63,890 nucleotides of DNA from an uncultured Phocaeicola sp. (GTDB lineage Bacteria; Bacteroidota; Bacteroidia; Bacteroidales; Bacteroidaceae). The notes beneath the pieces were generated by a model. The model saw nothing but the letters and a program-made list of their open reading frames with translations. It was not told where the DNA came from and made no database searches. The translations under genes were made by a program, and so were the position numbers. Position 1 is the first letter of the stretch, and every line of letters starts with the position of its first letter. Shown here in pieces: positions 17,219-27,218 of the stretch. The stretch covers positions 1-63,890 of the forward strand of contig CAUBDX010000014.1 of assembly GCA_958434805.1 (NCBI GenBank), written 5' to 3'.

Positions 17219-19471
17219 TTATAAGCTCATATTTAAAGCAGCTCCAGCCTTAAACCAGTTTATCTGCAGTTCGTTATACGTATGTGCCACCTCGAATGAC
17301 TCTTTTTCGCCATTTTCATGAGTTACTATTACTTGAAGCGGACGTCCCGGAGCAAAATCCTTCAAACCAAGCAGAGAAATCCGGTCGTGTTCCTGTATCT
17401 TGTCATAATCCTCTTTGTTTATAAAAGTCAAAGCCAGCATACCCTGTTTCTTCAAGTTTGTTTCATGGATTCGTGCAAAGCTTTTAGCTAAAATAGCCCG
17501 TACATTCAAGAAGCGAGGTTCCATTGCAGCATGTTCACGGCTTGAACCTTCACCATAATTTTCTTCTGCCACCACTATAGAAGCTATTCCGTTCGCCTTA
17601 TATTGCTTAGCAACTGCCGACACAGCTTCATACTTTCCAGTTAAACGATTCCAAACACAGTTAGTCTGTCCATTAAAAGCATTCACAGCTCCCATCAACA
17701 TATTATCAGAAATATTTTCCAAATGTCCACGGAAACGAAGCCAGGGTCCTGCCATTGATATATGGTCTGTAGTACATTTTCCCTGAGTTTTAATCAACAG
17801 AGGCATTTCTATCAAGTCTTCTCCATCCCAAGGAGCAAACCGAGCTAATTTTTGCAAACGTTTTGAATCTGGAGAAATAACCACCTCTACTTCTTTCCCA
17901 TCTGCAGACGGAGCTACATATCCATTATCATCTACAGTAAATCCGTTAACAGGAAGTTTATCACCTACCGGCGGATCAAGTTTAACTGATTCACCCTTCG
18001 CATTAATCAATGTATCTGTCAGCGGATTAAAACATAAATCACCCGCAATGGTCAATGCCATAGCCAATTCAGGAGAGGCGACAAAAGCATGGGTATTCGG
18101 ATTACCGTCAGCACGCTTGGCAAAATTTCGGTTAAATGAAGTCACGATTGAATTCGGGCGTGTATTATCTTCTGTTTCTCGCTTCCATTGTCCGATACAA
18201 GGTCCACAAGCATTCGTCATAATCACTCCCCCAACCGACTTGAAATCATGGATCATTCCGTCACGTTGAGCAGTACAATACACTTGTTCCGAACCCGGAT
18301 TAATAATCAAGGATGCAGCTATGACCAGGTCTTTTTCTTTTACCTGACGGGCCAATGAAGCAGCGCGGCTCAAGTCCTGATACGAAGAGTTGGTACACGA
18401 CCCTATTAATCCCACTTCCATCTGCTGCGGATAACCATTTGCTTTTACCTTTGCAGCAAACTCTGAAATAGGACATGCAGCATCAGGAGTAAACGGTCCA
18501 TTAATGTAAGGTTCCAATTCCGAAAGATTGATTTCAATTACACGGTCGTAATACGATTCAGGAGAAGCCTCCACCTCTGCATCAGCCTTTAAATATTCCG
18601 CAGAAGTTGAAGCAAGAGAAGCAACCTCATCACGCCCCGTTACACGAAGATAATGTGCCATTTCCTCATCAAAGGGAAATACCGAAGTCGTTGCTCCCAC
18701 TTCAGCCCCCATATTGCAAATCGTAGCTTTACCGGTAGCTGATAAAGAAGCCGTTCCTTCACCGAAATATTCAATAATCGCATTCGTTGCTCCTTTCACC
18801 GTCAATATCCCTGCCAGCTTCAAAATAACATCTTTAGGAGAAGCCCATCCTGAAAGTTTTCCTGAAAGTTTCACACCGATCAATTTAGGCATTTTCAGTT
18901 CCCACTCCATACCGGTCATGACATCTACTGCATCGGCTCCTCCGACTCCAATGGCAATCATGCCCAGCCCTCCGGCATTAGGAGTATGCGAGTCTGTACC
19001 GACCATCATACCACCCGGAAATGCATAGTTTTCGAGTACTACCTGATGAATAATTCCAGCTCCCGGTTTCCAAAAACCAATACCAAATTTAGCGGCTACA
19101 CTTTTCAGAAATTCATATACTTCCTGATTTGCAGTACAAGCTACCGGCAAATCTGTTTCCACTCCCTTATATGCCTGAATCAAGTGATCGCAATGCACGG
19201 TAGCAGGTACTGCAGATACCGGTTTACCGGCATTCATAAACTGCAATAAAGCCATTTGAGCGGTTGCATCCTGCATTGCCACACGGTCCGGGCGAAAATT
19301 CACATAATCTTCACCACGGCGATAGGGCTTTAATGCTGTTTCATCATACAGATGTGCATACAAAATTTTCTCGGCAAGCGTCATTGCCCTACCTAATTTA
19401 TCTTTCACCTTATCTACTTTCGCCGCATACGACGCGTAGAATTCTCTTAGCATCTCAATGTCGTAAACCAT
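17219..19471 (-). CDS. acn: Aconitate hydratase, mitochondrial type
   Basis: A 750-residue iron-sulfur enzyme interconverting citrate and isocitrate. Cluster cysteines lie in [11 protein letters not shown] and in [11 protein letters not shown]; other signatures are [13 protein letters not shown] and [14 protein letters not shown]. Length and motif style match the mitochondrial-like aconitase described for Bacteroides fragilis, not the roughly 890-residue AcnA. It is the first gene of the acn-icd-gltA operon, with a good promoter at 19503-19534 and no signal peptide. Confidence 0.95.
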   Translation of the reverse strand: MVYDIEMLREFYASYAAKVDKVKDKLGRAMTLAEKILYAHLYDETALKPYRRGEDYVNFRPDRVAMQDATAQMALLQFMNAGKPVSAVPATVHCDHLIQAYKGVETDLPVACTANQEVYEFLKSVAAKFGIGFWKPGAGIIHQVVLENYAFPGGMMVGTDSHTPNAGGLGMIAIGVGGADAVDVMTGMEWELKMPKLIGVKLSGKLSGWASPKDVILKLAGILTVKGATNAIIEYFGEGTASLSATGKATICNMGAEVGATTSVFPFDEEMAHYLRVTGRDEVASLASTSAEYLKADAEVEASPESYYDRVIEINLSELEPYINGPFTPDAACPISEFAAKVKANGYPQQMEVGLIGSCTNSSYQDLSRAASLARQVKEKDLVIAASLIINPGSEQVYCTAQRDGMIHDFKSVGGVIMTNACGPCIGQWKRETEDNTRPNSIVTSFNRNFAKRADGNPNTHAFVASPELAMALTIAGDLCFNPLTDTLINAKGESVKLDPPVGDKLPVNGFTVDDNGYVAPSADGKEVEVVISPDSKRLQKLARFAPWDGEDLIEMPLLIKTQGKCTTDHISMAGPWLRFRGHLENISDNMLMGAVNAFNGQTNCVWNRLTGKYEAVSAVAKQYKANGIASIVVAEENYGEGSSREHAAMEPRFLNVRAILAKSFARIHETNLKKQGMLALTFINKEDYDKIQEHDRISLLGLKDFAPGRPLQVIVTHENGEKESFEVAHTYNELQINWFKAGAALNMSL

Positions 19472-19502
19472 ACGATTCCTTTTTTCTTATTAACAACGTT
19501 CG

Positions 19503-19534
19503 CAAATATAAAGAATTCCATCTCAATATTCAAT
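19503..19534 (-). promoter_or_regulatory. Promoter of acn operon
   Basis: On the minus strand ATTG (plus 19531-19534), a 20-base spacer, then TATATTTG (plus 19503-19510). This matches TTTG-N19-21-TAnnTTTG with one mismatch in the -33 box, about 32 bases before the acn ATG. Confidence 0.65.
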
Positions 19535-19765
19535 ATAAAAAGAGAAAATAATATCACTTTGATATAAAATAACAACTTATCGTATAAATATAACAAAATA
19601 ATAACAATAATTGTTTATTCGCTATCAGCAACCCTTATATCTCGCTACATAAGTTTTCCGTCTTGCTCCAACAAGGTAAATAAAAACTGTAACGAGTCAA
19701 AACATTCCCCTTTTTTCCCGTCTTATCGCTGTATCAGTTCTAAAGTAAAGAGAATAAGAAACCGT

Positions 19766-19810
19766 CTCGCTTTAGGCAAAAAGCGAGGCATATGCTTCTG
19801 TCCAGAAGCA
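19766..19810 (-). terminator. Paired hairpins after btuD
   Basis: Two stems follow the btuD stop: TGCTTCTG/CAGAAGCA at 19793-19810 with a 2-base loop, and CTCGCTTT/AAAGCGAG at 19766-19787. The rest of this 354-bp gap (19535-19765) shows no gene. Confidence 0.5.
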
Positions 19811-19825
19811 GGAATAAAATCAAAC

Positions 19826-20842
19826 TCAAGGCAATACGGCAAGCAGTTCTTCAAATGAATGCAAAACAGACTGCTGTCCATTCATTTTCAATATCAATTC
19901 ACGAGGAGAAACCACTTCAAGTATGACTGAAACATCCTTCAAAGCCTCTGCCGGTAAACAAAAATAATTGATACGATTTAATGCATTCTGAGTCCAATGA
20001 CGCAATACTTCATCTTCTGTCTGAAGAACAATTGATTTTTTTCCTTCCACCATAGGTGAAAATAAGCCATGCATCAAATCGAACCGAATGTGATTAGGAT
20101 TCCGGTTAAATAAGGTATCCATCCGGTGTGACAGAATCAAATCTTCTGTCACACCACACTCCAACCCATTTTCAGGAGTAAGCAGCCAAAGACGGTCTGA
20201 TAAGACCAGTGCCTGCTCTACATCATGTGTTGATAACAGAATTGCCCGCTTTTCTTCCACAGCCAACCGATGCAAAAGGGTCATAATTTCAATACGGCTC
20301 ACCACATCAAGAAAAGCAGTCGGTTCATCCAGCAAAATCAGCGGACACTCTTGTACCAAAGTTTTTGCTATCATGACTTTTTGCCGTTCACCATCCGAAA
20401 GTTCCGCCACATAACACTGCTTTTTCTCTTCCATACCCACAGCTTGAAGCGCATACTCTATTTTTTCTTTATCAGCACGGTGTAACCGGCCGAAAAAACC
20501 GGTATGGGGCTGGCGTCCCAAAGCTACCAACTCATAAACAGAAAGCCCTCCAGCTTGGGTTTTATCAGTCAAAACAATCCCGATCAAGCGCGAACGTTCA
20601 CGCTCCGTATAGGTAGAAACCGGTTTTCCAAGAAACTCCAATGTTCCTTCAAGCACAGGCTGAGCTACAGCTAACGTACGGAGCAACGTGGACTTTCCTG
20701 CCCCATTGGCCCCAAGCAAACAAGTCAGTTCGCCTTGACGCAATTCAAAATTTAAATTACGATGAACGTATTTAATCTGCTTCCCGTTCTGATAACCTAT
20801 ACTTAAACTCTTCCCGTGAATCATAGCTTCCGATAATTTCAT
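19826..20842 (-). CDS. btuD: ABC transporter ATPase, B12 uptake (BtuD-like)
   Basis: A 338-residue cytoplasmic ATPase of the iron-siderophore/B12 class. Walker A is GANGAGKSTLLR, the signature is ELSDGERQKVMIAK (D replaces the usual G) and Walker B is LILLDEPTAFLD. The C-terminal about 80 residues exceed the usual length (about 255) and are unassigned. Its ATG shares one base with the btuC stop (TAATG), so the two are translationally coupled. It powers import of cobalamin across the inner membrane; the substrate is inferred from the riboswitch and btuB/btuG in the same operon. Confidence 0.88.
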   Translation of the reverse strand: MKLSEAMIHGKSLSIGYQNGKQIKYVHRNLNFELRQGELTCLLGANGAGKSTLLRTLAVAQPVLEGTLEFLGKPVSTYTERERSRLIGIVLTDKTQAGGLSVYELVALGRQPHTGFFGRLHRADKEKIEYALQAVGMEEKKQCYVAELSDGERQKVMIAKTLVQECPLILLDEPTAFLDVVSRIEIMTLLHRLAVEEKRAILLSTHDVEQALVLSDRLWLLTPENGLECGVTEDLILSHRMDTLFNRNPNHIRFDLMHGLFSPMVEGKKSIVLQTEDEVLRHWTQNALNRINYFCLPAEALKDVSVILEVVSPRELILKMNGQQSVLHSFEELLAVLP

Positions 20843-21873
20843 TAATTAAAATACTGAATCTTACGCTGATTAATAATTACATATATAATTACCGGAGCAC
20901 CCAAAACCGGAGTAACAGCATTTAAAGGAATCACCCCCACCTCACCCGGAAGGATACAAATGAGGTTACAAAGCAAAGCTACTGCTGAACCTGTAAGCAA
21001 GGTGACAGGCATTAATGAATTATGATTGGAGGTTCCAAGCATAAGTCTCGCAACATGAGGAACAGCCAGGCCGATAAATGCCACCGGACCACAAAAGGCG
21101 GTGGTAACTGCTGTCAACAGCCCCGTAACTGCGAGTAAAAAATTACGGATACGCCTGATATTTATTCCTAAATTTTCAGCATAACGTACACCCAGAAGCA
21201 ATGCATTTAATGGCTTTATCAATAATACAGAGCCAATGAGTCCCAGCAATGTCACCGTACTGAAAGCCGGAAGCTGTTTCAATGATACCCCTCCGAAATT
21301 ACCAAGCCCCCAAATCATGAATGACTGAACTCCTTCTGCTGTTGCAAAAAAATTAAGCAAAGAAATCAAAGAGGAAGTTACGTAGCCTATCATGATTCCG
21401 GCAATAAGAAGCATAATTGTATTTTTAATCAAAGTGGACAGAAAAAGAATTAGCCCCAATACCAAGGCTGCCCCCAGAAACGCTCCAAATATGACAGACA
21501 GAAAGCCCGACAAAGTAAAAACACCCGCAACGATGCTTCCACCTCCCATCAGCAAGACCAATGCCACCCCCAAACTTGCTCCGGAACTAATGCCCAAAAT
21601 CGAAGTATCGGCTAATGGATTATTAAAGACAGTCTGTAACATCAGTCCTGAAGCCGAAAGGGAAGCTCCACACAGCAATGCTGTTACGCATTGCGGAAGG
21701 CGTGACTCCCAGATAATAAAACCCCAAGTTTCTCGTTCAACTTCCCGACCAAGCAGAATATCAATCACAGCCTGCACTGGAATATCAACTGAACCGAAAA
21801 ACAAGTTGGCGGCCATCAAAAAAATAATCAGTCCCGCCAGTATGCCTCCATATAAAAAACCTTTATGCCTCAC
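20842..21873 (-). CDS. btuC: FecCD-family permease, B12 uptake (BtuC-like)
   Basis: A 343-residue integral membrane protein with about ten hydrophobic segments and FecCD-family motifs: RLPQCVTALLCGASLSASGL near the N-terminus, then NPLADTSILGISSGASLG and GLAVPHVARLMLG. It forms the inner-membrane channel with BtuD. It lies between btuF and btuD. Substrate assignment rests on the operon and its riboswitch; on sequence alone it could equally be a siderophore or heme permease. Confidence 0.88.
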   Translation of the reverse strand: MRHKGFLYGGILAGLIIFLMAANLFFGSVDIPVQAVIDILLGREVERETWGFIIWESRLPQCVTALLCGASLSASGLMLQTVFNNPLADTSILGISSGASLGVALVLLMGGGSIVAGVFTLSGFLSVIFGAFLGAALVLGLILFLSTLIKNTIMLLIAGIMIGYVTSSLISLLNFFATAEGVQSFMIWGLGNFGGVSLKQLPAFSTVTLLGLIGSVLLIKPLNALLLGVRYAENLGINIRRIRNFLLAVTGLLTAVTTAFCGPVAFIGLAVPHVARLMLGTSNHNSLMPVTLLTGSAVALLCNLICILPGEVGVIPLNAVTPVLGAPVIIYVIINQRKIQYFN

Positions 21874-21931
21874 TTTGTTTCTTTTTACGTTTATAACTTC
21901 TGTTTTTTTATTTCATATATAAAACACCGGT

Positions 21932-23071
21932 TTAATCAAGGGGCAGTTTACTAAAATACCGGGGGGTATAGCCCTCCAGCAATTCAGGATGCAATATTTT
22001 CACGACATCTTTCAGCAACAATTCCGGATGAAAAGGTGACTCTTCATAAAAAGGTATATAATTGGAATTGCATCCATAAATGCGATGATTCTTAAACGCA
22101 TGGAAACGAGCATAAGGAGCAAATTCCCTTTCCAATTCCTGATAAGTTTTTTCTGTCTTTTGGTTATATTTAATAAACCAATAGTCGGCATGTTGTCCTT
22201 TATCGAATACCGTTTCAAAAGGCAAGGGAACAGAACCGCTATTTTTTAAATCAGCAAAAACATATGCAGCGCCCGCATCCTTAAACAACCGGCCTGTAGT
22301 ACTGTTTCCTCCTGAAATATACCAAGTAGAACCATATTTCAAGTCGCTGATTACAGTTGGCTTTACTGATGATTTCCGTGCCTGACGACTCACCTTGCGA
22401 TATTCTTTTTCCACTTCTGAAAAAAGAGAATCAGCCAAAGCCTTTTTCCCTGTCAGAATCCCATAAAACTTCATCCACTCCGCTCTGCCTAAAGGCGATG
22501 TTTCCATGTAATCAGCACACTCTATCAATGGAATTCCCAGCTTTCCTAACTGCCCATATCCTCCGCTGTTTTCATAGGGAGAGAGCATAATACCATCCGG
22601 CTGCAATTCGATTATGCGTTCAATATCCGGACTCATACTGTTTCCACAATCAGTTATTGCTCCTTTCTCACAAAGTTCCTGCACTTCAGGCTGCTTAAAA
22701 TACTCACGGCTGCATATACCTCGAATTTGGCTGATAGCTCCCAATTCGCTTAATAAACTGCCATGAACCGCCGAGTAGACCAATAATTTTTCAAGAGGGA
22801 TGCCAACTACCGTACCTTCAGGCAAACGATCGGGCAAAGGCTTTCTTTTGTCGGTCAATATATAAGTATGTAATACGCTTAATGTATCCCAAGGATTACG
22901 CAACTTTGCCACAGTATACTCAGGATACTCCACGATTGACAAGTTAATAGCGTGGCGAAATACCAAAGTATCTCCGTTCGGCAAAACAGAAGAGGTCTTG
23001 CCTCCTCTGACACATGCAGAAAGAAGCAAGACCATAATTACTATATAGGCAGATAGTAAAATTTGTTTCAT
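21932..23071 (-). CDS. btuF: Periplasmic B12-binding lipoprotein (BtuF-like)
   Basis: A 379-residue lipoprotein: signal MKQILLSAYIVIMVLLLSAC with lipid-anchor C20, then a class III (FecB/BtuF) binding fold. GDTLVFRHAINLSIV is followed by HGSLLSELGAISQIRG and by ELQPDGIMLSP. It hands cobalamin to BtuCD. Between btuG and this gene is a 91-base gap whose 3' end, directly before the ATG, is an AC-rich repeat leader shared with three other genes in the window. Confidence 0.88.
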   Translation of the reverse strand: MKQILLSAYIVIMVLLLSACVRGGKTSSVLPNGDTLVFRHAINLSIVEYPEYTVAKLRNPWDTLSVLHTYILTDKRKPLPDRLPEGTVVGIPLEKLLVYSAVHGSLLSELGAISQIRGICSREYFKQPEVQELCEKGAITDCGNSMSPDIERIIELQPDGIMLSPYENSGGYGQLGKLGIPLIECADYMETSPLGRAEWMKFYGILTGKKALADSLFSEVEKEYRKVSRQARKSSVKPTVISDLKYGSTWYISGGNSTTGRLFKDAGAAYVFADLKNSGSVPLPFETVFDKGQHADYWFIKYNQKTEKTYQELEREFAPYARFHAFKNHRIYGCNSNYIPFYEESPFHPELLLKDVVKILHPELLEGYTPRYFSKLPLD

Positions 23072-23108
23072 TCGTTTTTAAGTTTGTGAGTTTTTAAGTC
23101 TGTGAGTT
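23072..23108 (-). repeat. AC-rich leader repeat before btuF
   Basis: On the coding strand, repeated AACTCACA / AAACTTAAA words run right up to the start codon. Related leaders precede menB (36193-36240), the GH8 gene (47966-47993) and the propeller lipoprotein (57443-57494). Confidence 0.6.
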
Positions 23109-23162
23109 GATTCCTGCCTCATTTTAATCTATAGCCAACTTACTTGAAAACTTAAGATTCGA

Positions 23163-24290
23163 TTAATCAAGGAACAACATGGTATTCGGGTTAATGCCTC
23201 CGGCATCAAACGGTTCCCCTTTCTGATTTCCGTTACGGTCAAAACGATAGATGGTTCCGGTAGTAACATAATCGGTTGTTCCCACATAAATATCCCCGGT
23301 CTCATCATCTACAGCCAACAGATAAATATTTGCACTTTTAAGCTTTTCAGGAACATTTTTCAGGAACGAACCACCCTTTTGTCCAGTTTTCGTATTATAG
23401 GTGATGAAAGAATTGACCGAAGAAACCGGCTGCCAGTTTTCATTATATTCCGTCACATTATTTACCAGATAAAACAGGTCATCATTACCTTCGGCTACTT
23501 TACTCGCACGAATCTTCAAATCGGTCACGTTATTATTCTGTGCCGGGTCTATTATCGACAAAGTGTTCGGAACATCCGCATAATTACCCTTTGAATAAAG
23601 ATATACTTTTCCATTCTCCTCAAACAAACGTTCCGGATTATCGGGTACTGATATTGTTTGTACCAATGTCATATCTTGCGGATTAATCACAAGTACCTCT
23701 TTATTATAAACGATATTAGGATATACACCTTTATAGGTATTGGCAACATATAATTTTCCATTACATTCCACAATTCCTTCCAGATTATCTCCTCCTTTAA
23801 ACGTGAGTACACGTTCCAGGGTACGTGTATCAATCTTGCTTACCTGACCTCCATATTGAGTAACATAAAGAAAACCATCTTCCGCCTCAATAAAGCGCGG
23901 GTCACCTTCACCGGCGGGAATCACGTAACGTCCCTCTTCCACGCAAGCCGAGTTCAGCTTGGATATGTATTTTGAACCAGATACTACCACATAAATATTA
24001 TTTTCATATTCCACCATCGACTGTCCCAAAGAGCCTAACTGCTTTTCATTTTGAGTATAGTAGATATTCTTTATAAATTGTGCATCTCCATTAGGTGCAT
24101 AAAATGCAATGCCAGAATTATTACTGGTAACATTCGCTCCTTCATATAAAATAAATGCCCGTCGTCCCGGCAGCTCCACTTTCGAGCCTTCATCATTGAA
24201 TTGAGGTTCATCGTCATCACTACAAGATATGAATGAGGTTGCCAAGGCAAAGCAACACAACGTTCCAAATAACCATTTTCTTAATTCCAT
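23163..24290 (-). CDS. btuG: Surface B12-capture lipoprotein BtuG
   Basis: A 375-residue YncE/DUF5074-like beta-propeller lipoprotein. From the ATG at 24290 the signal reads MELRKWLFGTLCCF then ATSFISC, with C23 followed by SDDDE, an acidic lipoprotein export signal of the kind that sends Bacteroidetes lipoproteins to the cell surface. The body has repeated strand motifs such as LYVTQYGGQVSKIDTRTLER and LFEENGKVYLYSKG. BtuG proteins form a very tight cobalamin-binding cap on BtuB. An upstream in-frame ATG at 24332 would add 14 residues overlapping btuB and is unlikely. It starts 11 bases after the btuB stop. Confidence 0.88.
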   Translation of the reverse strand: MELRKWLFGTLCCFALATSFISCSDDDEPQFNDEGSKVELPGRRAFILYEGANVTSNNSGIAFYAPNGDAQFIKNIYYTQNEKQLGSLGQSMVEYENNIYVVVSGSKYISKLNSACVEEGRYVIPAGEGDPRFIEAEDGFLYVTQYGGQVSKIDTRTLERVLTFKGGDNLEGIVECNGKLYVANTYKGVYPNIVYNKEVLVINPQDMTLVQTISVPDNPERLFEENGKVYLYSKGNYADVPNTLSIIDPAQNNNVTDLKIRASKVAEGNDDLFYLVNNVTEYNENWQPVSSVNSFITYNTKTGQKGGSFLKNVPEKLKSANIYLLAVDDETGDIYVGTTDYVTTGTIYRFDRNGNQKGEPFDAGGINPNTMLFLD

Positions 24291-24301
24291 ACTGTTAATT
24301 A

Positions 24302-26329
24302 TTAAAAGTTTATAGTCGCAGTTAGTTTCCATGACCGTCCGGGCATGGGATAATATTTAATCACATCATATTGTTTGTCTGTCAGATTCAGCAAATCGGC
24401 CTGTAAGCGCAAACTACATGATTTCAATGCAAACGTATGCGAAAGCGTTACATTATGTTCTGTATAACCTGCAATTTCATTTTCCGGAATATTCTGGGCA
24501 AGATAATAACGCTTACCTACACTGACAGCCGAATACCCCAATGCAAACCAAGGAGTATCTAATAATGCCGATACATTTCCATTATGTTTGGGAGTATAAG
24601 GAAGCTGGTCTTTATAATTCTTTGATTCTGGATTAGTCAAATCAATCGCTTTTTGCCACGTATAACCGGCAGTCAGATTCAGACTGAATCTTTCGGAGAA
24701 AGAAATTACCGATGACAAGGTAGCATCTACCCCACCCACATGAGCTTTTCCATAATTTGCCATCTTCCATATATAAGTAGTAGGGAAAGCCACAATCTTA
24801 TCGGTTACCTTATTAAAATAGCCATCTACGGTAAACGCCAGATTGCTCAACCACTCCGATGATTGGATACTCCACGTTAATCCCAAATTATATTCACTGG
24901 CTTTCTCCGGACGCAAAGAACGGTTTCCCATCCGGGTATAATATAAATCATTGAAGGTAGGAGTCCGAAATGTACTTTTATACAAGGCTCGTATAAAAAA
25001 CATCCGGTCTTCCCAAGGCTGATAACTAATCGAAACCGACGGGGAAAGACGGGTCAAATCATCCGGAGCATTTCCTGTATCTACCGACTCGGTTATCCAA
25101 GTATTCAGCAACGAAGCATCCATCTTCAACCTCTTCCACTGATAACGGACCCGCAGAGCAGTGAGCGAAGTAAACCGGACCGGGAAAGGGCAGTCAGGCA
25201 ACGAACTGCTCAATGTGTTTACAGCCACATCTTGAGCCAGTGAAACATACAAGCCGCTAAGTGGACTATACAGCGCAGTCCCCGATGCATAATACTCATG
25301 CTGGGTATATCGGTCGATAATGCTTCCGCCTTCATACTGCGCCCCTTCGTCCCTGTATTTATTCCATGAGTAATTATATTTTCCCTGAACCTGCAAAGCC
25401 CATTTTTCAGAAAAACGCTTCTTATATTTTCCTTGCAGAAAAGCATTTCTGTCCCACAGATGTTCATTCGATTCCGGATTATATAAAATCACAGCACCCG
25501 GGAGTTCGCGCTCTGACTGGTAATAATAAGCTTTTAAGTCCAATCGGCTTTCATCCTTAAAAGAATGGAAAAGATTCGCTTCTGTATGCCACGAATCAAT
25601 GGCCGAGTTATATCGTTTTTCCTTGGTTTTATACTTTCCGTTAGTTAAGGTAAAAGGATATTGTCCGTCAGAGCGGAGATAATCCATATCCAGCGATACA
25701 CTGGTTTGTTCACCCAACCGATGCGCATATCGGACATATGGATTAACCATCCCAAACGAACCACCCTTGAGCCGTGCCATCAAATGCCAGTTACGTTTAT
25801 CAGAAAACGATGGAGGAGCAGTCTCTATATTCAACACACCTGCCGAAGCATAAAGCCGGGCCGATTGCAATAAATTATCATCCTGAGCAATACTCAGTGA
25901 AAGCGATGCTACATTGTCCAATGAAAAGCGACCTATATCTATCTGTCCAGCCTGGCAATTACTCACGGCAACTCCATCATAACTGACAGCCGTATGCGCA
26001 GCTCCCATATTACGTACGGATACCGTTTTCAGTCCTCCGGTACCTCCATAGTCGCGAACATCCGTCCCGGCAAAGCGTCTTGCTGCATCGGCTATATTCT
26101 GAATGCCCATTTTGTCCATACGTTCCCGGTTAAAAGTTTGGGTAGGGATAGTAGACGTCACTTTATTCGGCAAATGACGGGCATTTACCGTAACATTCGG
26201 AATATCATGTACTCGTCCTGTAATGCTATCGGTATCCACCTGCTGTGCCTGCACATTCTCTGCCGGCAACATAGCAATGGCAATAACGAAGCACATACCT
26301 GTACCACGGACGGGATGCTTTTTACTCAT
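24302..26329 (-). CDS. btuB: TonB-dependent cobalamin receptor BtuB
   Basis: A 675-residue outer-membrane receptor. A signal peptide (ending ENVQAQQ) is followed by a plug domain (MGIQNIADAARRFAGTDVRD, then GGTGGLKTVSVRNMGAAHTA) and a 22-strand barrel ending WKLTATINF with terminal Phe. No N-terminal carboxypeptidase-like extension is present, unlike SusC proteins. It is the first gene of the B12 operon, directly downstream of the cobalamin riboswitch, which would shut it off when B12 is plentiful. With BtuG it moves cobalamin across the outer membrane using TonB energy. Confidence 0.93.
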   Translation of the reverse strand: MSKKHPVRGTGMCFVIAIAMLPAENVQAQQVDTDSITGRVHDIPNVTVNARHLPNKVTSTIPTQTFNRERMDKMGIQNIADAARRFAGTDVRDYGGTGGLKTVSVRNMGAAHTAVSYDGVAVSNCQAGQIDIGRFSLDNVASLSLSIAQDDNLLQSARLYASAGVLNIETAPPSFSDKRNWHLMARLKGGSFGMVNPYVRYAHRLGEQTSVSLDMDYLRSDGQYPFTLTNGKYKTKEKRYNSAIDSWHTEANLFHSFKDESRLDLKAYYYQSERELPGAVILYNPESNEHLWDRNAFLQGKYKKRFSEKWALQVQGKYNYSWNKYRDEGAQYEGGSIIDRYTQHEYYASGTALYSPLSGLYVSLAQDVAVNTLSSSLPDCPFPVRFTSLTALRVRYQWKRLKMDASLLNTWITESVDTGNAPDDLTRLSPSVSISYQPWEDRMFFIRALYKSTFRTPTFNDLYYTRMGNRSLRPEKASEYNLGLTWSIQSSEWLSNLAFTVDGYFNKVTDKIVAFPTTYIWKMANYGKAHVGGVDATLSSVISFSERFSLNLTAGYTWQKAIDLTNPESKNYKDQLPYTPKHNGNVSALLDTPWFALGYSAVSVGKRYYLAQNIPENEIAGYTEHNVTLSHTFALKSCSLRLQADLLNLTDKQYDVIKYYPMPGRSWKLTATINF

Positions 26330-26404
26330 ATTTTTAATTCTAAAACAATAAATTGATGCATGACCTTACCCTTCTTTCCTCGAGAATGCAAGCACGACTT
26401 TCGT

Positions 26405-26590
26405 TTTGCAGGTCTTCTGACTTACTCCGTTTGCTTTGCCTTCCCACCCTCTAAAACAAGATTAGGGCAGTGGCAGGGAGATGATAAGCAAACTTTTATA
26501 TAGAGCTTACAGCAGCGGGACTGTCCGGGACTCTCACCCGGTTCCCTTTTCATCCGTAGCCTTGCATTAAAAAAGAAGGCCAGCCGGAAC
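26405..26590 (-). ncRNA. Cobalamin riboswitch
   Basis: On the minus strand the conserved blocks occur in order: GGGAA then GGTGAGAGTCCCGGACAGTC, then CCGCTGCTGTAA, CCACTG, GGGAAGGC, and AGTCAGAAGACCTGC near 26411-26425. This is the B12-box layout. It lies between the -7 box at 26600-26607 and the btuB start at 26329 and should control the whole btuBGFCD operon. Confidence 0.95.
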
Positions 26591-26599
26591 AAAACATCG

Positions 26600-26607
26600 C
26601 AAAGATA
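26600..26607 (-). promoter_or_regulatory. -7 box of btu operon
   Basis: TATCTTTG on the minus strand, immediately upstream of the riboswitch. No good -33 box is seen. Confidence 0.55.
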
Positions 26608-26649
26608 GGAGTTTATTTTAAAATGCACTTATCTTTAGCTGGAAATTTG

Positions 26650-26657
26650 TATCTTTG
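26650..26657 (+). promoter_or_regulatory. -7 box of thioredoxin-like gene
   Basis: TATCTTTG on the plus strand, 19 bases before the ATG at 26676, divergent from the btu promoter. Confidence 0.5.
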
Positions 26658-26675
26658 AGCCATCCAAATTATGAT

Positions 26676-27218
26676 ATGAATATGAAAAAACTATTTTTTT
26701 TAGCTGCATTAGCCGGATGTTTGTTTTCTTTTCATCCGTCGCATGCACAGCAAGTTACACCCGATGCTGTGGGATATATAGTAAAGGTGGGAGATACAGC
26801 TCCCGATTTCGAGATGACACTTACCGATGGAGAGAAAATAAAACTCTCCGACCTTCGGGGAAAGGTTGTCATGTTGCAGTTCACGGCAAGTTGGTGTGGA
26901 GTCTGCCGGAAAGAAATGCCTTTCATCGAACGCGATATATGGCAAAAACATAAAGACAATTCATCATTTGCACTGTATGGCATCGACCGTGATGAGCCCT
27001 TAAAGCGGGTGCTGGCATTTGCCAAACAAACAGGGGTTACTTATCCGTTAGGACTTGACCCGGGAGCGAATATATTCGCACTTTATGCGGAACGCAACGC
27101 CGGAATCACGCGGAATGTACTCATCGGAAAAGACGGCAAGATTATCATGATGACTCGTTTATATAATGAAGAAGAATTCTCCTCACTATGTAAAAAGATT
27201 GATGAATTGCTGAAATGA
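26676..27218 (+). CDS. Periplasmic thioredoxin-like protein (TlpA/ResA type)
   Basis: A 180-residue exported thiol-disulfide protein. The signal peptide MNMKKLFFLAALAGCLF is followed by SFHPSHAQQ, then a redoxin fold with VGDTAPDFEMTLTDG and the active site ASWCGVCRKEMP (CGVC). It probably reduces or makes disulfides in the periplasm. An in-frame TTG at 26655 would lie inside the -7 box, so I start at 26676; the ATG at 26682 is also possible. The stop overlaps the next gene by four bases (ATGA), so the two are likely co-translated. Confidence 0.88.
   Translation: MNMKKLFFLAALAGCLFSFHPSHAQQVTPDAVGYIVKVGDTAPDFEMTLTDGEKIKLSDLRGKVVMLQFTASWCGVCRKEMPFIERDIWQKHKDNSSFALYGIDRDEPLKRVLAFAKQTGVTYPLGLDPGANIFALYAERNAGITRNVLIGKDGKIIMMTRLYNEEEFSSLCKKIDELLK

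Noticed and set aside
26655..26675. TTG start giving a longer thioredoxin-like protein
   Set aside because: It lies inside the -7 box and precedes a normal signal peptide start at 26676.
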